A stretch of DNA of 64,000 nt from positions 787,496 through 851,495 of the forward strand of contig VXAA01005247.1 in assembly GCA_013399115.1 (NCBI GenBank). The letters run 5' to 3'. The notes beneath the pieces are model-generated. The model was not told the DNA's origin, made no database searches, and saw only the letters and a program-made list of their open reading frames with translations. The translations under genes and the position numbers were made by a program. This DNA is from Anseranas semipalmata (lineage: Eukaryota; Chordata; Aves; Anseriformes; Anseranatidae). Below, piece after piece: positions 13,982 through 23,720 of the stretch. The stretch's first letter is position 1. Every line of letters starts with the position of its first letter.

Positions 13982-15308
13982 AATCTTCTACAGGTCTGCT
14001 AGATCCAAATTGTAACTATAGTGTCATAACTTGGAAACAAATTTAACAAATTCAGGATACACAAGCATTAAGACAACATAGCTTTTCCCAGTCAATTTCA
14101 GACTCGTTAGTATATGCACGTGCACACACACAGTACATTTTACATGCATTTCCTTTAAAAAATAAACATGTAATTCAAAATTCAAATGCCTTCTTTTTGC
14201 TCCAAGATCAGTTTAACTCCTACATTGTAGACCACATTTGACTATATTCTAGTATCCCCATCAAGTATTAATTTTGGCACTGTCAACACAATACCATAAT
14301 GCAGATTCAATAAATAAAAGGACCGTACATTTCCTCCATAAAACAGTCATGCTGAGACCGCCTTGAAATATTGAGCCTGCAAGTCTATTTTAAGGCTAAA
14401 TCTTTGAATACATATCATTGATAGAGAACAGTGACAGGCAAATACAAGAACGTATTGTAAGCAAGTTCAACCAAGTTATCTGGTAAGAATATGCTTACCA
14501 ACTGAAAGCAATTACCAAATATCAAACTGTAATAAAAAGATTTAGCAATAATGCAGAGCAAATAAATAGCTTTTCAAAACTAATGAAAATTTTTCTCCAA
14601 TGAAATACATCATATTTCCACTTTTTACATTCTTTTCTAACACATTTTCACATTGCTCTACTCTATGTGGACTTACCCTGTGCATGAAATTATCTCTTTT
14701 CTTCTAGTTGTTCAAGTTTTTTCCTGAGTAATTAGCAAGCTACATCCCCTTTGACAGAGAGATACTAACAAGCTCCTACAGTTTCCAGTAGGACAAGGAA
14801 TCCAAAGCTACTAATAGCAAACAAGTCATTTAAGCAAAAAAGGATTACAAAGGCTTGTTGCAAGAGCCTGGAAACTCACCCATATTTCAGATTAAGGCTT
14901 TCTGAGGAGCTCTTTTGTAATGAGTTTTGACTCCATTTTTTAAAAACGTATATTTTTATTTTAAAAATGAAATATTGATTTAAATATGTATTAGTGATTT
15001 TCCAAAAGGAGAAATTATTAAGTGTCAGAAAGAGCGGACAATGATTTCCAACGGGAAAACAAGGGAAACAGTAGTTTTGTAAAAAAAACCTCCCTCCCAA
15101 GATCTCAAAGTTTAAAGAAAAAAAAAAAATCACTAACTAAGAAGGATTTCCACTCTCCAGTACCAGGACACCAAAATAAGCTGCAAATCAAGCCAGAGCG
15201 CAGCTTATTTGCAAGACTTTGTTTCCGAAAGTACCTGTCACCACATCCCTATTGCATAAAGCCTGTTTCAATGAGCGAGAGCTACTAACCGGAGTGGCAG
15301 AGACACCG

Positions 15309-15314
15309 ACGTAC
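15309..15314 (-). other. MITF: Splice donor after exon 1B
   Basis: The minus-strand sequence reads AAG|GTACGT, a good match to the donor consensus. It ends the exon on a complete Lys codon (phase 0), as expected for joining to exon 2, which in known MITF begins VQTHLENP. Confidence 0.92.
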
Positions 15315-15561
15315 CTTGAGGACCTCCATGGGCACCTGCGTGGCGGGGGGCAGGCTGGCGGGGACGCTGACGTTGATGGCAGGTGTCTGGCTGACGGGAA
15401 CTCTCTGCTGCATGAACTGGGCTGCTTGCTGCTTCTGCTGCTGCTCCCGACGCTCCTGCTCCTGCATCTGCTCACGCATGAGCTGCTGCCGTAGCAGGAT
15501 TCGTGAGGTCATGCTGGAGGAGCTTAGGGGAGGCTTGGAAGCGCCAGGATGCTCGGAATTG
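15315..15561 (-). CDS. MITF: MITF exon 1B (1B1b), internal coding exon
   Basis: Seen: a 247-bp minus-strand exon bounded by a pyrimidine-rich acceptor ending CCCACAG and a strong donor AAG|GTACGT. It supplies one base completing the preceding codon, then 82 codons. The translation starts NSEHPGASKPPLSSSS, continues MTSRILLRQQLMREQMQEQ, then a Glu/Gln-rich stretch, QFMQQRVPVSQTPAINVSV, and ends VPMEVLK. Known: this segment is characteristic of MITF isoforms A, B, C, D, E, H and J and absent from the melanocyte isoform M. TFEB and TFE3 have a related but clearly different segment. MITF is a bHLH-leucine-zipper factor controlling pigment-cell, retinal pigment epithelium, osteoclast and lysosomal genes. 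The MTSR..LRQQLMREQ helix matches the Rag GTPase-binding region that brings MITF/TFE proteins to lysosomes under mTORC1 control. Isoforms with a noncoding first exon start at the internal Met at 15512; an in-frame stop at 15590-15588 lies just upstream of the acceptor. The bHLH-zipper exons are outside the window. Confidence 0.97.
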
Positions 15562-15590
15562 CTGTGGGAAGACCAGAGAGAGACAGCTCA
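15562..15590 (-). other. MITF: Splice acceptor of exon 1B and adjoining 1B1a end
   Basis: Read on the minus strand, a long alternating CT tract runs into CCCACAG directly before the exon. An in-frame TGA sits at 15590-15588. A transcript starting in the contiguous upstream 1B1a sequence (known in mammals for MITF-B) would therefore be untranslated until the Met at 15512. Confidence 0.85.
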
Positions 15591-16739
15591 GCTTCTACCA
15601 GCGGCTCCATCGCTCCTGCGTTTGGGGTTTGCAGAATTGTTCCAGAACACGGAGCAGAATCCGAAAGGATATGCTGCTCTACACAACAGGGAATTTGGAG
15701 CCGACCTACTGCATGTACTTAGCAGCCCCATTAGGCTGCCTTAACTTCACTGCAACTAAACATTTCCAAATGCCGATATCCAGCTGTAAAAAGTGATTTA
15801 CTACTTCAAGTTTTACAGCAACCATCCATGAGAAAAACAAATGCTTTTATAGGTAGCAGCAGGCACTCATATTCCTTTTTTTTTTTTTTTTTTAATAAGT
15901 ATAGGAAGGATGAATCATGTCTAATGATAGGTATAGATAATATTCCAGGTCTAATCATCTAGCTCAAAATAAAGGAAGAAATTCTACCTCTTCCATGAAA
16001 GCACAATACAATAAAATACAGTTATTTTCTGTAAAATACTACCTCGCAGTTAGATTTGCTGAGGGTGACATTCTTCATAGCTAGAAACCAGACCCCAAAA
16101 AAAGCAACTCCCACTCCAGGCCTGCCAGCATCTCCTGCATGCAGCGAGACAGAGGAACAGGCAGAATAAACACGTCGCGGCTTTGTTTCAGTCACCCTTT
16201 ATAAAGCCTATTGGGCCGGCCCGAATTAACACACTGTGCACCTTCAGCATTTAAGAGCCCTCGACAGACAGAATTTCCCACCAGGTTACAGGGGACAAAC
16301 CCAGGAGTTTGCCATAAACTGCAGGGACATCTTCTGGGGGAGAACAAGATGATGGGGTGTTTCAGAAGTAAAACCCCATTTACAAGATGCTTCTGTAGCG
16401 CCATTAAGATGGAACAATTAAGGTAGGTAATAGCAAGCTACACATCCTTCAAGGGAAGGAAGTCAGAAGCAGCTAGGAATCCCTGACCCCATGTATCCAC
16501 ATGAGAAAGAGCTACAGCACGAATAAATCAGGATATTTGGTTTCTGATCCTCAGTGCTGCAGCTGACCGACGCACACCCACTACGCAGGTAGGGCTCCAC
16601 GTGAGGACGGGCCGCGCTAGGCCAGAACAGCACATCGCTAGAAGCACCGCTAGGCTGTGAGGCTTGTGTAGGACCAACATCGTCGTGCTCACAGTGGAAA
16701 CGAGAAAGGAGAGCCCACGCTTTCACAAGAGATCAAGAG

Positions 16740-17065
16740 AGTGCGCATTCCGGGGGCAGGGAAGGAGCGGAGGGAGGAGACAGTCTTGCTATTTAAGACC
16801 TGTCAGGTTGAAACATTCACGCAGACACTGATCCTTTTGATAAAACAAGAGAAAACCTTTGTGGTGAAACTAATGCAGCTGCGGAATAATCGCACTAATT
16901 AGCTGCTCAAGACAAGTCATTGACTGTGATACTTGTAAAAACACCACCCTTCCAATTAGCCGCGGAGCATTCTCACATCCAAACCCAGCGGCCTGTTTGC
17001 TGGCCGCACCGCGTTGAACGCGCCTCCCAGCACTTGCGGAGTCTCTCTCCAGCTTGGAAATGCGC
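16740..17065 (-). promoter_or_regulatory. Candidate alternative promoter, position of exon 1D
   Basis: This CpG-enriched segment (CpGs cluster at 16560-16750 and 16960-17060) lies about 1.2-1.5 kb upstream of exon 1B. On the minus strand it carries a TATA-like TTAAATA at 16796-16790, followed by a pyrimidine-rich stretch. About 75-115 bases upstream of the TATA is a block at 16870-16906 with TAATTAG, a GATTA core and the E-box CAGCTG. Homeodomain factors such as OTX2 and PAX6 act on MITF in the retinal pigment epithelium (established), and their core motifs resemble these. Calling this the 1D promoter is inference from position and motifs only. Confidence 0.3.
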
Positions 17066-17279
17066 ATTTCCACAACTGGAAGTTACAGATCTCCAAAAAG
17101 GTCTCCAAACCCTTCTGATCATGTCCCCCCAGCCAATAAGAAACACTGAGCAAGCACCCCAAAGACAGGTATATTTATTTATGAAATATATACATGTATA
17201 ACTAAGTGCTAGTATTTTCTTCCTGCACCCCAGCAGATCTCCTCACGCACCACACTTTAACAGCCCACTGCTACAGATG

Positions 17280-17282
<3 letters not shown>

Positions 17283-17321
<39 letters not shown>
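17283..17321. repeat. Poly(A) tract of 39 bases
   Basis: The longest homopolymer in the window. No element or target duplication is recognisable beside it, so it is treated as simple sequence. Its true length is uncertain because homopolymers are error-prone, and an ambiguous base follows at 17338. Confidence 0.95.
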
Positions 17322-17324
<3 letters not shown>

Positions 17325-18342
17325 TGGAAATAGTTTTNAAAAAGGTGCTGAAATGCTGCTTTTAAGGAAGGATTCATTCTCCTCACATGGAAGAAAAACA
17401 TATTTTGTATCAGTTTAAGCAGGAATCTCATTTGTGCCACTGGCATTTTTACAGATGCTTAATGCTGCAAAGCTGGTAACCCAGGAGTTCCTCCCACCTT
17501 CTTTCATTATGAACTGTTTCTCTGCCTACCAAAGCCAAGCGTACTGAAAACTATCTCAGGAGACCCTTCCCATACACTGAAATTTTAGCGACTGTGAGGG
17601 AGAAGAAAGAAGAAATGATTTCTACTGCACTTCCAAAGGTCCCTGCTAGGAACCTCATCTCCCTCATGTGATTTCTGTACCCACTCATGCCATGTGGCTC
17701 CACAACTGTCTTCCCAGCTTTCTGCAGATGATTCAGGGCTCTACTGTTGATTAAAAAGATAACAACAACAATAAAAGCCTTCAAATATTGTGTCATTAAA
17801 AAAAGGAGAAATCCAGAAAATGTTGTTCTGCCAAATTCTTCCCCAAATGACAAAGACTTTTCCAGGTTCTATTTCTTTTGCGATTCTGCTCAATATTCTA
17901 GTTATTTACTGGAACAAAATGGCTTAGACATAATTAGCTAGGTATTGCAAGATCAGGCAACATACTTTTTAAACAAGAAGAGCAGACACTGGCAAGAGGA
18001 AGAAGAGTCTGATCTTACTCGCATCCAAAACACCACATTTTGGGGGCCACATGATGGGGAAAGAAAAGTTTGTAAGGAGATTACTGAACGTCCTGTTCAT
18101 CCTCATTTCAAAGAGGAAGACAGAAACCAATGTAAGTGCAACAGCGCAGTGAGCTCAGCAGGCACATCATTCTGTTATTTGTGCACGGTAATTTTACGTA
18201 GTATAAAGACCAACTGAGTTATTCCAGACACGAACTGCCCGGTGTTGCGTGCTAAGTGCTACAAAACAGTCATTTTTGGTTCCAGTTCATTTTCCAGCTT
18301 TGAGCAGCTATTGCCAAGCAAGTTTCACCCTTACTGTAGGGG

Positions 18343-18366
18343 AAAAAAAAAAAAAAAAAAAAAAAA
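18343..18366. repeat. Poly(A) tract of 24 bases
   Basis: A homopolymer in the 1H-1B intron with no associated retroelement recognised. Confidence 0.95.
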
Positions 18367-19384
18367 GAAGCAGAGGCTTTCAGGTTGCTCCTTGAAAGGC
18401 AAGTTGCACTGCTGCACAAGGAAGAAAACCACCAATGCTGTTCACATCCTTCCCAGCTTGCACTGCCCAGAAACGTTAAGAACCGATGTTTCTCCAGCAC
18501 TGCATCGAACCAAACTCTCTTGCTCTCCTGGGCTACGCAGACATTTTGGGAGGCACTCAGCAGCAGAGGCACACAAGCCCTGAATGCAGAAATCACTGGG
18601 AGCAACATGCTGCCCAACTGCAGCTATTGCCATCGAGGCATTTGAGTTTAAATAATGCCTTGATCTACCAGAAACACAGCCTGTAGGCTGCTACACAATA
18701 CCTGCCTGCCTGACAAGATGCTTATTTCACAAGCACTGCAAATGAAACTGGACAAGCAAAACAGCTCCCGACATTCGGATTTCCCGTTATTTATCACCTG
18801 GGGACTGGGGAGCTCTCACTTCGTGCAGAGGCCATCTTTCCACCTTTAAGGCTGAAGCGGCATTCCTTCCACTCGCTGTAGTTCACCAAGAGCAGCGCAG
18901 ATGAAATGCGGAAGCAGAAAACTGTTGGAAAGCTCCCCTTGGTATTTCACTCCCTAAGGCTGTCCCAACAAAACCCAGCCTCCATTCCCCGCTTCATCTG
19001 CTCCTCTCCGCTGCATGACACACCATGCAACGCTCCGACACTGAATGAAGATGGTTTGGGTTTCATCACCATGTACTCTCCAGAAAGCAAATAGGAAAAG
19101 CTGTGTCAGCAATGCAGTTTTCCATCAAAAAAAAAAAAAAATTAAGACTTATGTCAAACACTTAGTCAAGAGTATACTGAAAAATCGTACTTTCAAAGCT
19201 GCTTAAACTTTAAGCGCTGCCACGCAGGCAGATCTTCTCTCGGTATTGAACAGGGAGAGACATACCTCAGCCCAATCCAGAACCCAGACACGTGGATTCA
19301 GAACTCTCAGACACGGACTGATTCACCCGGGCATTACGTAGTCAGTAACAGAACCCACGCATGCAACTGATACTCGATGTGATT

Positions 19385-19740
19385 GAGACACTTCCTGCAA
19401 CATGGCTTATGGATATCATTTAATTGCAATAAATGAAACCGACTCATCCTTTTAATTGATATATGATTAAACCAGTTATCCATTAGCAGTCTAATAAGCA
19501 TAGTGTAATACAGATTGAGAGTTATTAGTTATGAATGCCATATACCAATTCAATTAATCATTAAATGATTTTATTATAGAAATTTAAATTACATATCCTT
19601 TGCACAGATGCCTGGGAAACGTTAGTTACTGTATGCATACATTATAATGCAGATGGCTGTTGTATAATAAAAAGCAACTGGTCAGATTAAAATCAAGTTT
19701 AATTTCGTTGCTATCAACTCAAGCGATTACAGACACCAAA
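19385..19740. promoter_or_regulatory. AT-rich candidate conserved enhancer
   Basis: A compact AT-rich block with many homeodomain-type cores: TTAATTG, TGATTAAAC, TCTAATAAGC, AATTCAATTAATCATTAAATG and similar. It is not simple-sequence and does not look like a mobile element. Such texture is typical of deeply conserved noncoding elements. It lies within the 1H-1B intron. Conservation was not measured here, so enhancer function is inference. Confidence 0.35.
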
Positions 19741-22700
19741 CACTTTGGAACCATCCAGCCTTTCTAGATGGGTACTCATTATTTGATTTCTCCCTCCTTG
19801 GACAAAAAGTCAAACTAGTCTTTTGTTAGTCAATTTTGTTTTCAGATTCTTACAAACTGATTAAACAAGTTCTCCAGTTTACATGCATTACTTGTCTAGT
19901 TTGCACATTATTTTGCATTACTCACACATTTGTTGGAAAAAATCCAATTCCAATTTTATTTTATTTTTTAATTCCAATGTAAGGTTTTTAGACAAACTAC
20001 AAGTTAAAAACACAGACTAACTACTCAAACCCAAAGCTTTTCCAAATAGTTCATTTAAAAATAAAACCAAACAAAACCACCTGTTTTCCCATCACTCTTT
20101 TGTACTTTGGCCAACAGCCATGGGATATTTTGCTTCAGACAGGATCTGACAAATGAATACCTGAAACATTTCAGCCAAGCATGTGCACAGCTGACCTACG
20201 TGTCAGAGAGGGTGATGCTCAGTAGAAGACATTCTGAAGACACCATCAAGAAATACATCCAGGAGATCCGACATTTTTGTAATGACTTCTAATTTCTGAT
20301 TCTGTGAGTAGCCCAACAGCTTGTGCCCCACGTTTGCCTGCCGCACATGGAAGCTGTAAGTAAAACAATACGTGTCTTTTCCACACCCTGTAATCCTTAC
20401 CCAGCAAAGAGGCCTTTCAGAGCTTTTTCATTTATTTTGGTTTGTCTGGACTGGAATTTGATCAAGTTAACCATTTAAAGAGGTTTAGCAAAAGGTTTAG
20501 GGAGGGAGTCCCTGTCAGCATGGTATGAAGCCACCGGTTTTGGCTGAAATGCCAGAAGGCAGAATTCGATGAAACTGTGCCCGACGGAGAAGAGCACCAG
20601 CCTGGAGAGCTCGCCCCGGCTCTGCCCGTCAGACCCCACACTCGGAGCCCCAGGTTCCTCAGACACAGGTGAACAAGAATCAAGTAAAGTGCATAAGACA
20701 AAACTCCCTCTCAGTTAGCCATCCCTCCTTTTTGCATAGAAAGTCTTCAGCCACTCCATGCAAATCTTGCCTAAAGAGGAATGCAGTAACAGCACAGATT
20801 TCACAAGACTGGAAAGTGGAAGGAAAAAAAAAATGCTTTCAAAAACACTTGCTTTGGCAAGATCTACTGCCCTCCTATAAGCAGGGAAATGGCACACAAG
20901 AGGGAGGTTATTGTTCTCTGTTCATGCCAACTGTTTATTAGTGGGTTAGTCCACAGAGAAATCAGCCAAGAAAAGCAGATCTAGCACCTCCAGAAATCCA
21001 TGGAGCTGCACCAGATCTTGGAGGTCAGAGGTAAGAAATGGGATTTAAGTACTTATAGTTAATGCCTTGCCTTTACTTCATTCATCATTATTTATAGAGA
21101 AAAACAAGGCATCCACACTGAAGTATCTGACATTAGCATAAGACCATCGCTCCTGATCTTTAAAGCAAGTAAATGAAAGGTTGCCAACACCACAATTCAA
21201 ACACCTGGCCTGACCTACAGAAGACATTATCAAAAGAGACACCAACACAGCTGCCCTTCCAACACTCCTCCTGCTCAATGAGCACTATCATTTCTCGCAA
21301 AACTAAGTTTTTTTGTACAGATTCCATCTGCATTCTCCCTACCAAGCAGGGAAAACTCAAGACTCCTTTTGTTGCCAGCACTATAAGTGTTAGCAGCATC
21401 TAACCTGCCTGTCAGCATTGCCGTTTGCCACGGAGATAAGTATCAGAAAAGGGAAGGATACCAAAAGAGAAGGCAAAAGAAAAATAAATGCAAAAGGGAG
21501 CAGATTACAATAAAAAGAAAAAGTGGTCTTCTCCCCTATCTTCAGCCAAGGCAAGGGATTCTAGGTACAAGAAAACTACTACAGCTTTTTCCCTGTAGCA
21601 CTTTGTACCTCATTCCTAAAATTTAATAATTGATTGTGGGTTACAGTGACACTTCATTCAGCAAGCCAACTGGCTGGCACTGAATTGGCATATCAATGTA
21701 AAAAAAAGTTGGCACCCCTTTACGTCCTTTGTTGTCAAGGACAGAGCAGCAAGCCCAACAATTACATAAATCATGCAGAGACCTTTATCAGCCTCTACAG
21801 TAAAGCAAGGACTATTTCAGGCTTCTTTAGTAAAGAAGGTTTCCACATCTGAAAGTTACATGTTCAAAGAGGCGAGTTGCCTGCTGTTGCATCTGCTCCA
21901 TCAGCATCAAGGCAAACGTTTCTCTCTCCCTCTGGTGCTTTCCTGCCCCAGCCCACACCAGCTCAGGGCTGCTCTCCTGCAGCAGCACCACTCAGCCTAC
22001 ACGACGGGAAGCACCCGTGGAACAACTTCCAGCCCAGCAGCACGTATCCACCTGAATGCCTGGAGAGCACCTGGGCCGCAGAGAGGAAGAAATGGACCCT
22101 CGGATGTCCACTACCCAGGAGCTAATGGCTGAGTTACAAATAGAATTAAGTTTAGTAGATACACCTGTCTTTAAATAAATAAAAACCAACACCCACAACC
22201 ACAGACAATTTAAAAAAAAAAAAAATCTTAGCTGAGGATTAAGTAGCTGTACACCATTTAGTAGTTTTCCATTTTTCTTCCTGTCTTTAAAACACACCTT
22301 CACAAGCTGCTGAACATAATGCTTTTTGAACTTAATGAAAACCTCTCTCATGACCCAGGAGCATTCAGTAAATAATTATTAAGCTCTGGAGGTGGCTTTT
22401 GCATGAGTGTTGACTTAATAAAATGCCGTAAGTTGATCTGCTTGAATGCCCATTTACTTGGGGACACAGCTTTCAGTATAGCTTGGGAAGCTTGACCATC
22501 ACCGGACTAAGTAACAAGGTAAAACTAAAGAGGTTCAATCTAAAAGCTGCAAAGGTCACATTTTACAATTCTTTACTACCGTTTCTGTTAAAGGGGAGAT
22601 GAATAATTACAAACCTACAACACCCTCAAAGACTTCTATATATACCGGCTAAAATAATCACTAAAATGCACCAAATCTGTTTGTGCCTAAACTGAACCAA

Positions 22701-23137
22701 GAGATAGCAGGGGAAGGAGAAAGCCCTAATGGGGGGGGCACAAGAAGCTCTACAAGGGAAAGAGCCCCTTCCACATGCTCCTGTGGTGCTGCACCCAGCA
22801 ATAAAGCACACAGGTGGGGTCAGAAATACAAACTGCACAGCCTTGTTACCTTTGCCTGCGGAGCTCTTATTCCACAAAAATCCTCCATTAGCTCAAATGT
22901 TTGTGTTTGCCACGAACTTCCAGAAGGAGATATGTATACATATTATTTAAAAAATAAATAAATAAATGCAGAGGGAGTATTTTACAAGCCTTCCCCTCCT
23001 GAAAGCCAGGCAGTCGGATGCGGCTGCCTGCCAGCAGCCAGCTGCCCAGCGCAGCACCTCGCTCCCAGACCACAACCTCCGTCCTAGCACCTCAGTCACA
23101 CGAGGTGCTCCCAGTGCTGCCGCTCGAGCGAAGCGTC

Positions 23138-23143
23138 ACTTAC
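23138..23143 (-). other. MITF: Splice donor after exon 1H
   Basis: The minus-strand sequence CCT|GTAAGT is a strong donor. It leaves two bases of the last codon on the exon, the phase needed to join exon 1B, whose first base completes a Leu codon. Confidence 0.9.
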
Positions 23144-23199
23144 AGGCAGAAGCTTTCTAAGGAGCGTGGCATGACCATCTGAACTCCAACAGCCTCCAT
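23144..23199 (-). CDS. MITF: MITF alternative first exon 1H, coding part
   Basis: Seen: a minus-strand ATG at 23199-23197 opens MEAVGVQMVMPRSLESFC plus two bases (CT), followed at once by the donor GTAAGT. Joining CT to the first base (C) of exon 1B gives Leu and continues in frame into NSEHPGASKPP. Known, from memory: the mammalian MITF-H N-terminus is very similar (MEALRVQMFMPCSFESLYL), so identity, length and phase all fit. MITF-H is the isoform first described from heart and also made in other tissues. The ATG context is strong (A at -3, G at +4). The frame stays open upstream to another Met at 23388. I chose the inner ATG because it matches the known isoform; an N-terminal extension cannot be excluded from sequence alone. 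The 5' UTR and promoter should lie at higher coordinates, in GC-rich DNA. Transcription in this species is not shown. Confidence 0.93.
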
Positions 23200-23720
23200 C
23201 TTTGCCCCCCCCTCCTTCCCCACCCTTTTTGTCCAAGGGCTTTTGCAGAACACCTCGGTGAAAGTCACGCCGGCCGGCAGGGCCGTGTCTCTAGGGGTGG
23301 CTCCGGATAAGGCCCTGGCAACTCCAATCCCCGGGAGCAGCGTGGGCAGCGGTGCCCGCTGGCCCTGCAGACCTGTGCAATCCAGCACCTACCGCGGAGA
23401 AAGGGCTGGGGCAGCCAAGTGCTAGGCCTTCTGACAACCTGACAGGACTCGGAACGCTCCAGACGTTCGGAGTCGGGATCTCACTGAGTCTTGCTTCATC
23501 GCAGGAGGGCATTGCACAAACTGCTGCCCCGGGCAAGGAACGGATGTAGCCCACTGGGCCTGCAGGACACAGAAGAAGCCCGGTGTTGCTGCGGGGCCGC
23601 ACCGCGGACCTGAGACCTGCACGGCCCTCATGTGCCCCACCCCAGAACAGAAGATATGCACTGGCCGAAAGCACTTATCCCATTCTTTAATTAAGAGGGC
23701 GCGATCAGGCCGCTGATGCC
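23200..23720 (-). promoter_or_regulatory. MITF: Presumed exon 1H 5' UTR and promoter region
   Basis: This GC- and CpG-enriched DNA lies directly upstream of the exon 1H start codon on the minus strand. Just before the ATG comes a purine/G-rich run, and further upstream are several CpG clusters, for example around 23260-23400 and 23590-23620. I see no convincing TATA box in the first few hundred bases, so if this is the promoter it is probably of the TATA-less, dispersed type. Its role is inferred from position next to a known alternative first exon; the transcription start cannot be placed from sequence. Confidence 0.5.

Larger units (their letters stand above)
1..15314 (-). other. MITF: MITF intron 3' of exon 1B (partial)
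   Basis: This is the first 15.3 kb of the intron leading from exon 1B toward exons 1M and 2. I looked on the minus strand for the exon 1M start (Met-Leu-Glu-Met-Leu-Glu) and for exon 2 (VQTHLENP, YHIQQAQ) and did not find them, so they should lie beyond the left end. The sequence is mostly AT-rich and unique. It holds A/T homopolymers, a 25-bp duplication at 3422-3471, AT-rich candidate conserved blocks near 6.0 and 6.9 kb, a CpG-enriched patch at 9690-10130 and one ambiguous base at 10753. Its open frames are scattered on both strands without recognisable domains or splice context. Confidence 0.85.
15562..23143 (-). other. MITF: MITF intron between exons 1H and 1B
   Basis: These 7.6 kb are spliced out of the 1H-1B transcript. 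In mammals, exon 1D (retinal pigment epithelium) lies in the matching interval; I cannot identify its noncoding sequence directly. Two places stand out as regulatory candidates and are listed separately: 16740-17065 (CpG-rich with a TATA-like motif) and 19385-19740 (AT-rich, homeodomain-type sites). The interval also contains long A/T tracts at 15876-15893, 17283-17321 and 18343-18366 and one ambiguous base at 17338. I see no other gene in it. Confidence 0.85.

Noticed and set aside
15188..15744. Several overlapping frames on both strands around exon 1B (for example plus 15316-15744)
   Set aside because: They are shadows of the real MITF exon; their Cys/Leu-rich or Arg/Ser-rich translations come from antisense or shifted reading of the CAG-rich exon.
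15940..15975. Possible minus-strand CR1 end (reverse complement resembling GAGCTAGATGATTAGACC)
   Set aside because: The similarity covers fewer than 30 bases and lacks the terminal ATTCTATG motif.
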